Below, one piece after another: positions 16,408 to 26,200 of a DNA stretch of 64,000 bases; position 1 is the first letter of the stretch; every line of letters starts with the position of its first letter. The position numbers and the translations under genes are program-made. The notes under the pieces were generated by a model that was not told the DNA's origin, ran no database searches, and saw only the letters and a list, made by a program, of their open reading frames with translations. The stretch is taken from assembly GCA_013336525.1 (NCBI GenBank), contig JAAXTM010000001.1, positions 1-64,000 of the forward strand, given 5' to 3'. The stretch is from Geobacteraceae bacterium. GTDB taxonomy: Bacteria; Desulfobacterota; Desulfuromonadia; Geobacterales; Pseudopelobacteraceae.

Positions 16408-19400
16408 CCTAAAGACTCCATGGTTACGGTAAAATCATTCATCTGATAGATTAACTTTCCGTCGACGGCAAGAAAGCCATCCGCAGTCAAAATACGCCGC
16501 TCTTCATCCACGGCGGTGATCCAGGCGCTCACCGTTACCCGGCTGTTGGTCGGTACAACCTGACCGCGATACAGCCAGCTGTGCTTCCGCTCCAGTGCTA
16601 CGGCAGAGACGATGTTGCCTTCCTGCCAACCCCAGCGCTCTACGGCGGCGAACTTGACGAGCTGCAGGAAAGATTCCAGCCCCAGTGAACCGGGGGTGAC
16701 CGGGTCTTCATAGAAGTGCGCTTTGAAGAACCATTCATCCGGATCGACATCCTTGATACTGCGAATGTAGCCAAGCCCCTGCGGGCCTCCGTCAGGCACG
16801 AACAGTTCAATCCGGTCGATCATGCGCAGCTGCTTTTCAGGGAAAGGTGCGGTTTCAGGGTAGGGGAGGTTTCGGCCCCGCTCTGACTCCTCCGTTGTCG
16901 GCTGGTATGGTTTTGCGTCGCGGATGCCGACCTGGTTGGCCAGAGCCTCTTTGGCAAAGAAGCCGAACATGGTATCCCCTTCATAGAGAATTCCGTGACG
17001 GTCGGCAACGCTGAAATCGAACTCCTGGATGATCATGCCGCCGCTGGTGGCAACCTTTTTCATCGTGGCGCAGCAGGTCAGAGTCCCGCTCTCTGGAGTC
17101 ACGGTCCGGTGCTGAACGGCGCTGCCTCCAAGGTTGCGGAAAGAGATGTCACTCGGACTGGTCAGTGCTGAACCTACATAGGCGGCAAGCCAGCCGCACG
17201 GCTGCAGTGCAGCTTCCAGAAGGACGGCAAAGGGCATGCGCGCCTGACGTTCGGCGGCAAAGAACCAGGCATCGGTCGGAAGATCGTATTGAGCTTCAAC
17301 CATGGCCCCGGCGGTCATCTGCCACGGTTCGCCGCGTACGGCGGTAACCCGGTCCATAAACTGGAAAGGGGGTCCCGGCAGGCGGGCGATTTTGCGGTCC
17401 TTATCAAAAACGCGGTAGCGCTCACCGAAACCTTCGGAGGGGTTGCCGTTACTGTAGGCGAGGATCTGCTCCTTGGTATAGATGGCCGGTTTGACGGAGA
17501 TCTTCTGCACAGCGTCTCTGTTCCAGATAGCAGCCAGTTTTTCTTTTGTCGTCCCGGTCAGGCGGGCCGACATGCTTGTGATCTCCACGATCGGCTTGCC
17601 GTCGGCATACATGAGGGCGTCACAGATAACGTACGGCTCCGGACGGTAGCCAATTTCGCGTATTGTGACTTCATAGGTAACGACTTTGGTGTTTTCCAGA
17701 ACCTGTCCGCGGCAGCAGAGCTTGCTGGCCACACCCGGCACCGGTTCCCATACGGAATCCTGTAATTCTGCCACCCACCCCAGCCGCAGCAGATAAACCC
17801 GCAAGGTATGCATGCAGCATTCGTACATCAAGGTTCCCGGCATGACCCGGTCATCGACAAAATGGCAGGTGATAAACCAGTCGTCGGGGTGGATATCGGC
17901 CTCGGCCCGGATGATGCCGATGCCGCAGCGTCCGCCGTTTGGATCTATCTCGTTGACCCGGTGCACCAGGCGCATCCTGCCACCCGGAATAGTCAGCGGA
18001 CGGGCAAGCGGCAGATCGGCGAACAGGGCGCCAAAGCAGCCGGCCAGGTCGCCGTTCCGTAAACGGTCGAGCTGTTCCGCATCGTACCCCTCGCGTGCCA
18101 TCGGTACTAGCTCCTGCCAGTCGGCGGGACGGATTCCGGTCGTGGGGCGCAGATCCAGAGCAGGCCTCACGATCCCTTTGCCGGCATCGAGCTCCTGCTG
18201 GCTGAAGAAGCCGGCGCAGCCGTCGCGCATGGACAACAGCGGCTGCCCATTCACCGTAGCCTCGAAGAAGAAGCGGAACAGCCAGGTGTCTCCCTGGCGG
18301 AAGAAACGTTCGATATGGATATCGTAATGGATCGTTTCGTCCGGACCGGGCAGGCCGCAATGAAAGGTGACCACGGCGTCGAGCAGGCGGTAGACCGCCA
18401 GGCCGCGGGTTATGAAGTCGATGCCGAGATAGCCGGACAGGAACAGGTCTGCCTGACCAGCCTCGACGGCGATGCAGGTAGGAATGCGTCCACCGTCCAG
18501 ATACCAGGAGCCTGGGTGGATGTCATGCTCGGTGACGACACGGCCATGGGTCATGGACTTGGGCTCGCCTTCGACGGAGATGATGCGATCTACCAGCATG
18601 AGCGGTTCATCCGGCAGGCGTACGCGGGTCGGAAAACTGTCGGCTTCGGCGAAGTCAGAGCCAAGCATGAGGGCTACAGAGCCGATTGCGAACTCCATGC
18701 ACATGTCGCGGTTAAACGCAACTTCAGGCGCGGATGTGATGTTACTGCTTCGCACACCAGCTGAATTCTGAGCGCAGTCAAGCGGTACATCATCCCCCAA
18801 CGCCTGCCGCAGGGTCATTTCAAGTTCCATTGCCTGGGCCATGGATTGGGTGACAGCCTCGCTGAAATCCAGAAAGGCCTTGTGTGCCCAAATCTGCTCC
18901 TGTTGCGCCCGGGCAAATTCATCAAGAAGCGAATCCGTACTGCTCTTGGTTCCCTCTCCATGAGGGAGAGGGCTAGGGTGAGGGGTTGCCTTGGATGAGA
19001 TTGCCGGGAGTGGCGGCTGGAACGGCATGCCACCTATAGCCACCTTGACCGTAACCGTTTTCGAGTTTGTGTGAGTCTCGGCATGTGGCTCATCGAATAA
19101 CGGTGTCAAATCCAGCGGCACCCGTTCGGCGATCAGGTTGGCCAGCAATCGCAGCATGATCGAAACAGGATCCTGTCCGGCGTAGCAGCCTGAACGGGCC
19201 AGATGTGGCCGGTCACCCAGAATGCTTCCGATCATGCGGCTGCAGGATGCTCCCGGGCCCATTTCGAGAAAAATGCGTACGCCGTTGCTGTATGCCGATT
19301 CGATCACCGCCGGGTAGTCGATGCCGTGCAGCGCCTGGCCGAGAATGGAGGCTGCGGCACTTTCGCGGGTGACCTCAAAGGGGCCGCCCTTGACGCCGCT

Positions 19401-22400
19401 GTAATAGGTGATACCTGCGGGCGCTTCTGTCGGGAATAGATGCAGGTCGTGGTACGGGACGGATACAGCCTCTGCCACCTCGCAGTGCACCGTGGTGACA
19501 CCCTTCAGCGGGAAAAAACGGCAGTCGAGTCGGGTGACAAGTTTTTCTACTGCGGCAGCATCTCCGCCAATAACGCATTCGTCGGGTGTGTTGATGATGA
19601 GGAGGTAGGCGCGGGGAATATCGGCCAGCAAGCGTCGTACCTCTGCAGCCTGGGCCTGCACTACCCCGAGGCTCCAGTTGACGGTCTCGTTTTCCCCTAA
19701 TCCCCACGTTTGCCTTGCTGCACGGCACTCGCCGGCCATGTCGTGGGTGAAAAGAGTTGATTCCTGCATACGGCTGTACATGGCATCCCGGTCCTGCCAG
19801 GCGCGCAGGGCAAGGAGTCCTGCCGATTCTCCCAAGCTGTAGCCGATGACTGCGGACGGCTGGACGCCGAAGCTGCGTACCAGGTCGCTGACGGCGCAGC
19901 CGGTGGCAACCTGGCCGAATATTACGGCACGGTGGTTGTTGTCGATTTCGCTGTTTGGGGCTCCGTTCCAGAAAAGCTCGGGCTGAAACTGGCTGCGCAG
20001 GTACAGGTTTTCGGTATTCTGGCGGCGCAGGATTTCCGGCCAGCGGCTGAAGAGTTCCATTCCCATGCCGGAGTAATGATTGCCGGAGCCTGGGAAGACA
20101 AAGGCGATTTTTGCATCGCGGCCGAGCGGAGTCGGAGAGTAGAAGAGCCGGTCACGCAGTGCAGGTACCGTATCTGGTGGTAATCCTCCGGCGGCCAGGG
20201 TTCGTTTACCCTGTTCAATCAAAGCTTCAAGCTCGTCGCGGTTTCTGGCAACCAGCGCCATTGCGAGGGGTTTGTCGGCTGAGGCAGTATAATGAGCGTT
20301 GCTGTTTCTGGCCAACTCACAAAGATTATTATCTTTGTTTGTCAGGATGTTACTGTGTAGTATGTCAAGTTCAACTTTAACATCATCCGGACTGTTGCCA
20401 GCCAAAGCAAAGATGAATTCAGTGTCACCGCCAAGCGGGGCGACACGATCAGATGAGGTTTCCGGAGGCTGCGAATCCCGACCTTCGAGGACGACATGGC
20501 TGCAGGAACCATCAATGCCGCAACTGCTTACCCCGGCCCGGCGCGGCATGTCGGCGCGGTTATGCAGCCAGTAACTGGAGGATTGCGGCACAAAGAGCGG
20601 TCCGGAAGATGTCAGTTCGTTATATGGCTGTTCGATGCCCCGGCAGGCGGGAATTATTTCCTGATGCAGGGCCAGGCAGGCACGTACTATAGATGCAAGA
20701 CCGGAAGCTGCGCCAGAGTGGCCAATGTCGGCCTTGACGCTGGATACGGCACATGAGCGGTCAGCCATGGACTCTATGTCGAAGAAAGACGCCAGGGCCA
20801 TCGCTTCCCTGCGGTCTTCGTCACCATTGCCCCCGGCGTTCGCTTCCAGATAACCGACTGTTGCCGGGCTGACTCCGGCATCGGCGTAGGCACGCTCCAG
20901 GGCGTGTCCATAGGCGATGTCTCCACCCGGCTGCAAATCGCCGCCGCTGGAACCGATGCCGCGGATGACGGCGTAGATGCGATCGCCGTCGCGCTCGGCA
21001 TCTGCCAGCCTTTTGAGAACCAGCGCCGTTGCTCCTTCTCCGATGACAGAGCCATCTGCGGAGTGATCAAAGGGGAGGGCACGACCGGATGGGGAAAGGG
21101 GGCGCAGAGCATGGTGTCCGAGAACAGCCCGCAGGTCTCCTGCCAGATCCACACTGCCGACAAGCGCCCGATCAAGTTCACCGGCCTGAAGCAGGCGGAC
21201 CGCAGTTTCCAGGCTGCGGACACCGGAACTTTCTTCACTTGATTGAGTGAAACTCGGTCCGCCGACGCGGAACTCGCGTGCAATTCTGCTGGCAACGACA
21301 CTACCGAGTGCGCCCATGGTCCGGTTAGCGCTCAAGGCAGGACCGGTGGCCTCACGAAGCTGTTTCGTCCATGCGGCAAGCTCTTCTGCCGAAAGCTCAC
21401 GCCCCATCTCTTTGGCCCACTCTGCAGCCTGTCCGGCCAGAGACCAGCGGAGGCTGAAGTTGGTGCTGTTCAGATCGAGGGCGATGCCGATAAATACGCC
21501 GGTATTCAGGTTGTCCTCGCGGTCCAGGCCGGCATCCTGCATGGCGGCCGCTGCGGTCTGGAGCATCAGCAGCTGCTGCGGCAGCATCTCCTCCATCTCG
21601 CGCGGCGGTATGCGGAACCGGTCCGGTGCGATTGCCACATCAGCATGGTAAAAGCCTCTGAACGGTGTGCGGTCCAACCCTTCCTGGTGAAACCAGTTGC
21701 TGCCATCTGCTCCCCACCACTTGCCGGGTTTCGTGGGCTCTGTTGCAGGGTCGCCACCAAGCACCCGTTCCTGAAAGTCGCGCAGATTATTCCAGGGGCC
21801 AAAATCGGCAGCCATGCCGACAACGGCGATGGGGGATGACGATGCTTTTTCGGGAGATGAGATGATTTCAGGAATATTACTGCAGCCTTCAGCGGAGGCA
21901 GCCGGCAGCCATTCTTCAACAAGCAGATGGGCATTGATACCGCCAAAGCCGAAGGCGCTGATTGCGGCCCTCCGCGGTGTGTTATCGGTACGGCGCAGCC
22001 ATGGTTCTGGTGTATTCAGAACCCGGAAAGGGCTCTGCTCCAGCTCCATACCGGGCTGCGGTGTATTGTAATTGGCGGTTGGCGGGAGCGTCCCGGCCTG
22101 CATGGCCAGCAGGACTTTTGTCAGTGCAGCTCCGCCTGCTGCTGTCAGCAGATGACCGATATTGGACTTGACTGAACCGATGACGCAGCAATTTTTGTCA
22201 CCCTCTGCGCCGTCCCAAAGTTGCTTCAGGCTGGCTACTTCGACGGCATCACCGACCGGGGTGCCGGTAGCATGGCACTCGATCAGGTCTACATCACCCG
22301 GTTTCCAGCCGGCCTTTTTATAAGCGGCACGCATGGCACGCAGCTGCCCTTCGGACATGGGAGCAAGAAGGCTGCCGCCGACGTCATTGGCCAGGCCGAT

Positions 22401-23252
22401 GCCTTTTATTATGCCGTAGATCCGGTCGCCCTGGGCGACGGCGTCTGCAGTCCGCTTGAGCAGAAAGAGTCCGGCACCTTCTCCTACGACAAGACCGTCA
22501 CCGGCAGCATCAAAAGGCGAGCAGATGCCGCGTTTCGAGAGAGCGCGGAGCTGGGAGAAACCCATCTGGGTATAAAGAGGGTCGGGGCGTGAAAGTCCAC
22601 CGGTCAGCATGGCATCGGCCCTGCCGGAGAGGAGTTCTTCTACCGCCAGCTTGATAGCATATAGCGAGGAGGCACAGGCGGCATCGAGGGTGAAGTTGCC
22701 TCCTCCCAATCCTAGAGCCTGGGCCAGAATTCCGGCGGGGAGGCCGGCTACGTATTTATTGAATGGGGAGGTTGGTGCGGGCGTAGCACCATGTCCGGTA
22801 AGTTTTTCCTCAAAAGTCCTGCCAAGCCAGTTGCGGGCCAGCAGTGTTGATGTTTCACTCGGCAACGCCAGGTTGCCGATAATTACGCCGACCCGCGAGC
22901 GGTCGAGCGATGTGGTGACGCCGTCTTCAAGAGCACGTTTTCCGGCATGAATCAGCAGGTGAAAGAGCGGGTCGAGCCCTTCCAGGCGGGCCGGATCGAT
23001 GGCAAGACCGTCCAGTGTGGCGGCGTCAGGTAATTGATCGATGAAACAGCCGCGCCGTGAATAGACATGATCCGGGGCTCCTGCAGCCGGATCGAAAGCT
23101 TCATCAGCCGGGATCTGCCAGCGGCCTGCAGGTACATCGCGGGTTGCGCTCCTGCCGCTGCGGATATTTTCCCAGAAGCTGTCAAGATCCGGCGCATCGG
23201 GAAAGATGCCGCCGATCCCGACAATAGCCACTGATGGAGTTGAAACCGGCAT
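16404..23252 (-). CDS. pfaC: Pfa synthase PfaC-like / Pfa3-like subunit: KS-CLF-AT-DH-DH
   Basis: A 2282-residue megasynthase subunit. In order: a ketosynthase from residue 1 with active Cys in LDAACASSLYAI (about 192) and HATGTPVGDAVEV; a chain-length-factor domain from about 475, whose active-site position reads FTQSSEESSGV without cysteine; an acyltransferase (about 1045-1330) with FPGSGNHYSGMG and VIGYSLGESAG, in the role of PfaB; then two FabA-like double-hotdog dehydratases (about 1535-1900 and 1960-2280) with CHFVDDRVMPG and AHFYEDPVTPG. The ATG at 23252 shares a base with the pfaA stop. A low-complexity segment near residue 1428 comes from an inserted repeat. Placing AT inside this subunit resembles myxobacterial Pfa3, but no terminal acylglycerolphosphate acyltransferase domain is present. 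Confidence 0.92.
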   Translation of the reverse strand: MPVSTPSVAIVGIGGIFPDAPDLDSFWENIRSGRSATRDVPAGRWQIPADEAFDPAAGAPDHVYSRRGCFIDQLPDAATLDGLAIDPARLEGLDPLFHLLIHAGKRALEDGVTTSLDRSRVGVIIGNLALPSETSTLLARNWLGRTFEEKLTGHGATPAPTSPFNKYVAGLPAGILAQALGLGGGNFTLDAACASSLYAIKLAVEELLSGRADAMLTGGLSRPDPLYTQMGFSQLRALSKRGICSPFDAAGDGLVVGEGAGLFLLKRTADAVAQGDRIYGIIKGIGLANDVGGSLLAPMSEGQLRAMRAAYKKAGWKPGDVDLIECHATGTPVGDAVEVASLKQLWDGAEGDKNCCVIGSVKSNIGHLLTAAGGAALTKVLLAMQAGTLPPTANYNTPQPGMELEQSPFRVLNTPEPWLRRTDNTPRRAAISAFGFGGINAHLLVEEWLPAASAEGCSNIPEIISSPEKASSSPIAVVGMAADFGPWNNLRDFQERVLGGDPATEPTKPGKWWGADGSNWFHQEGLDRTPFRGFYHADVAIAPDRFRIPPREMEEMLPQQLLMLQTAAAAMQDAGLDREDNLNTGVFIGIALDLNSTNFSLRWSLAGQAAEWAKEMGRELSAEELAAWTKQLREATGPALSANRTMGALGSVVASRIAREFRVGGPSFTQSSEESSGVRSLETAVRLLQAGELDRALVGSVDLAGDLRAVLGHHALRPLSPSGRALPFDHSADGSVIGEGATALVLKRLADAERDGDRIYAVIRGIGSSGGDLQPGGDIAYGHALERAYADAGVSPATVGYLEANAGGNGDEDRREAMALASFFDIESMADRSCAVSSVKADIGHSGAASGLASIVRACLALHQEIIPACRGIEQPYNELTSSGPLFVPQSSSYWLHNRADMPRRAGVSSCGIDGSCSHVVLEGRDSQPPETSSDRVAPLGGDTEFIFALAGNSPDDVKVELDILHSNILTNKDNNLCELARNSNAHYTASADKPLAMALVARNRDELEALIEQGKRTLAAGGLPPDTVPALRDRLFYSPTPLGRDAKIAFVFPGSGNHYSGMGMELFSRWPEILRRQNTENLYLRSQFQPELFWNGAPNSEIDNNHRAVIFGQVATGCAVSDLVRSFGVQPSAVIGYSLGESAGLLALRAWQDRDAMYSRMQESTLFTHDMAGECRAARQTWGLGENETVNWSLGVVQAQAAEVRRLLADIPRAYLLIINTPDECVIGGDAAAVEKLVTRLDCRFFPLKGVTTVHCEVAEAVSVPYHDLHLFPTEAPAGITYYSGVKGGPFEVTRESAAASILGQALHGIDYPAVIESAYSNGVRIFLEMGPGASCSRMIGSILGDRPHLARSGCYAGQDPVSIMLRLLANLIAERVPLDLTPLFDEPHAETHTNSKTVTVKVAIGGMPFQPPLPAISSKATPHPSPLPHGEGTKSSTDSLLDEFARAQQEQIWAHKAFLDFSEAVTQSMAQAMELEMTLRQALGDDVPLDCAQNSAGVRSSNITSAPEVAFNRDMCMEFAIGSVALMLGSDFAEADSFPTRVRLPDEPLMLVDRIISVEGEPKSMTHGRVVTEHDIHPGSWYLDGGRIPTCIAVEAGQADLFLSGYLGIDFITRGLAVYRLLDAVVTFHCGLPGPDETIHYDIHIERFFRQGDTWLFRFFFEATVNGQPLLSMRDGCAGFFSQQELDAGKGIVRPALDLRPTTGIRPADWQELVPMAREGYDAEQLDRLRNGDLAGCFGALFADLPLARPLTIPGGRMRLVHRVNEIDPNGGRCGIGIIRAEADIHPDDWFITCHFVDDRVMPGTLMYECCMHTLRVYLLRLGWVAELQDSVWEPVPGVASKLCCRGQVLENTKVVTYEVTIREIGYRPEPYVICDALMYADGKPIVEITSMSARLTGTTKEKLAAIWNRDAVQKISVKPAIYTKEQILAYSNGNPSEGFGERYRVFDKDRKIARLPGPPFQFMDRVTAVRGEPWQMTAGAMVEAQYDLPTDAWFFAAERQARMPFAVLLEAALQPCGWLAAYVGSALTSPSDISFRNLGGSAVQHRTVTPESGTLTCCATMKKVATSGGMIIQEFDFSVADRHGILYEGDTMFGFFAKEALANQVGIRDAKPYQPTTEESERGRNLPYPETAPFPEKQLRMIDRIELFVPDGGPQGLGYIRSIKDVDPDEWFFKAHFYEDPVTPGSLGLESFLQLVKFAAVERWGWQEGNIVSAVALERKHSWLYRGQVVPTNSRVTVSAWITAVDEERRILTADGFLAVDGKLIYQMNDFTVTMESLG
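18952..18985 (-). repeat. REP-like palindrome inserted in the pfaC reading frame
   Basis: CCCTCTCC / GGAGAGGG (18952-18972) followed by CTAGGGTGAGGGG matches, with one base changed, the intergenic repeat at 46458-46490. In the pfaC frame it encodes TPHPSPLPHGEG, the well-known translation of this class of dispersed palindrome. It lies in the linker between the acyltransferase and first dehydratase domain, where extra residues can be tolerated. Confidence 0.75.
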
Positions 23253-26200
23253 CAGGCGGCTTCCTGTACGACGCACCCCGGCCCGGATAACTGATTACGC
23301 CTGAAAGCCAGTTCGAGTGAAGGGTCTATGACGCACTCGTAACCCTCCAGTCGGGCAATCAGTTTGCCTGTGTTCCGGTCGAGGAATTCAATGTCGGCCG
23401 AGGCGCCATGTTCCCGTTCTGCTGTCACACGGATGGCTATCTGGGCGCCATGGCCTGGAAAACTTTCCTGGAACTGGCGGTAGCGCCCGGCAAACGAGGG
23501 GAGAGAGCCGGAGCCAAAGCGTTCAAAACTCCACAGAATCATCAGCTGAAAGGCACAATCCATCACGAGCGGATCAGTGATCCAGCTGTTTCTTAGTGGC
23601 TGCCTGACCCATTTTGAAGGTTCAGGAGCGGCTTTTACCAGTGCGGAAATACCCTTTGACGAACAACCGCCGACCTGTTCGATACCTTGCAGGTATGGTC
23701 CGTGGAAAAGGCGTTCATGATCATAAATAGAGCCACTGTCGTGTGGATATGGTGTGGTCGGTAGATCTACAATAGAACGGATGCCTTCCATCAGTTTTGT
23801 GGTCAGGACAATCTCGGCGCGTGCGTGAAGAATGGAGCGCCCGTCACTGGAAGTGCTGGTCAACTCAACAGGAACGTAATGCAGCGAGTCACGCTTTTCA
23901 GCCCGACCGGCCAGAACATGCAGGATGCATGGGGAGGTCTGTTCGAAGGTAACCCCTTTGCAGATACGAAGATCATTAAAACCATGGAAACGGAAACCGG
24001 GGTTGCCGTGCAGTGCACCATGAGCCAGCCACTCCACAATCATGGCCATCGGCAGTACGGCTTTGCCGTCAATCACGTGCGAACGGATAAAGGGATAATC
24101 ATCAACCGTCAGGGTCAGGCTGAAGGCCTCTGCTAAAGGCCTGGCCGCTGATGTCACTGTGACTGAAAGAGGTTTTTCTCCTGTCTCGGCCAATGCGACG
24201 ATTTCAACCGGTGCATCCATTGCGGCAATTTCCCTGGCGAGCAGTTCTCCGCCGGCTGCAAGCCTGATCAGGCCGATCCCTTCACCACTGAAAACCTTTT
24301 TGAGCGCGGGCGTGACCATGCCGCCATCCCACGGCCCCCAGTTAATGCAGACGGTACGGCATGCGGGGCGACGGCGTGACTCGGCCTGAGCCATTTTGTT
24401 GAGGACTTCGTTGGCAACGGCGTAATCCACCTGACCACTCCGTCCGAAGCGACCGGTGGTTGAGCCAAACAGGGCAATAATGCGGAGGTCGTCGCTGCCG
24501 GCAGCAGCAAGAAGAGAGCGCAGCCCTGATACCTTGGTGCTGTAAACGGAGGCAAACTGTTCCACGGTTTTGTCGTTGATCAGCCGGTCTGCCAGAACGC
24601 CCGCCCCATGAACAATACCCCGGATGGGGCCATGCTCCTGACGGATCGTCTGGAACAGGCTGCTGACGGCATCGTTATCGCGGATATCACATGCACGGTA
24701 GAGGGCATGCCCGCCAATCGCCTCAATAGCGGCGAGAGTCGCTTTCAGCTCTCTTCCGGCGATGACAGCGTGGTAACGTTCTTCAATATCTTTAGGATGA
24801 AGTTTGCCCGGCGACTGTTGGAGGATGGCTTTTTTAATGTCACTTTCACCGCTCAGTGGTGTAAGCCATGCAGGTTCAGGTTGCGGTTCCTGACTGCGAC
24901 CGAGCAGGACCAGCGTCGGGCGGTACGCTTTGGCAAGGGCGATTGCGGCGGCGGCGGTAACGCCGCGACCACCTCCGGTTATGACAACGACATCTCCCGG
25001 TTGCAGAGGTGGCGTTGAAGGGTTGATCAATGCAGGGAGATCAGCCGGTGCAAGGGTAATGCGTCCGGCAGGTTTCAGGCCCAGTTCGACCGGTCCGGTC
25101 AGAAAAAGTTCTTCAGCCAGTGCGTGAACAGCGGCTGATGTATCCGGAAAAGCCCCTAGATCAATGGCCTTACAGGTTACTTCGGGCCATTCATGGGCTG
25201 CGGTTTTAGCTAGTCCGGCCAGACCGCCGGAGAGCGGGTCGACCAGATTCGAACCGGTGTCAAATGCAAAAGCACCGTCAAGGCGTGAAACAGTACTGAA
25301 AAATGCTCCACCCTCGGCTGCAGAGCGGCGCAGGGATGGTGCGGCTTTTTTCAGCAGCAGGAAAGCATTCTCCAGGAAGCTGTCGTCAGATCCGGCTGCC
25401 GGGGCGATGATCACCAGTCCCGAGATGGCATCCAGCGGCAATTTGTCCAGTTTTTCGTCAACTTTGACCAGGCGCACAGCGCGGCCCTGATCGCTCAGGA
25501 TGGAACAGAGCTCGCCTGAGAAGGAGGAACCGTCATCAGTAATCCAGATGGTGCCATTATCCGCTATCTGAAATGTTTCGTCGCTGCGTGAGAGTAAAAC
25601 CGGGACGACAGTGCTGCGATTAAGTACGCTCGTGCGTTCGGATTCCTGTTCGGCAACAGTCACCGTAGCGGCACCGGACTGTTTAAGGGGGGCAGCTGCC
25701 CCCTGTTCCAAAAAACATGCAATCTCACCAAGTGTATGCAGGGAACCCAGGTGCTCCGGGCCGATGACCGGCGATCCTGGCAAACGCTCCTGCAGGGCGG
25801 AAAGAATTTCAACCCTTTTGATAGAATCAATACCGAGGTCTGAATCAAGCCCCATTTCGAGCTCCAGCATCTCAACCGGATAGCCGGTTTTCTCGCTGAC
25901 AACCGCAAGCAGGGTTTCACTTACATTGTTTGCACCAGGTGACTGAACAGACGCACTTGATCCGGCAGTCATGCCGGCGCCGAGATAAGCGGCGATCTCA
26001 CCAAGGGTATGCAGGGAGCCCAGATGCTCCGGGCCGATGACCGGTGAACCGGGCAAACGTTCCTGCAGGGCGGAAAGTATTTCAACCCGTTTGATGGAGT
26101 CGATGCCGAGGTCTGAATCAAGCCCCATTTCCAGTTCCAGCATTTCAATCGGGTAGCCGGTTTTCTCGCTGACAACCGCAAGCAGGGTCTCTGTTACATT

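Noticed and set aside
21243-21839. Long open frames on the plus strand opposite the pfa and ole genes (for example 198 codons here)
   Set aside because: They are antisense shadows of GC-rich coding sequence, with no ribosome sites or family motifs; the minus-strand proteins have full domain motifs.
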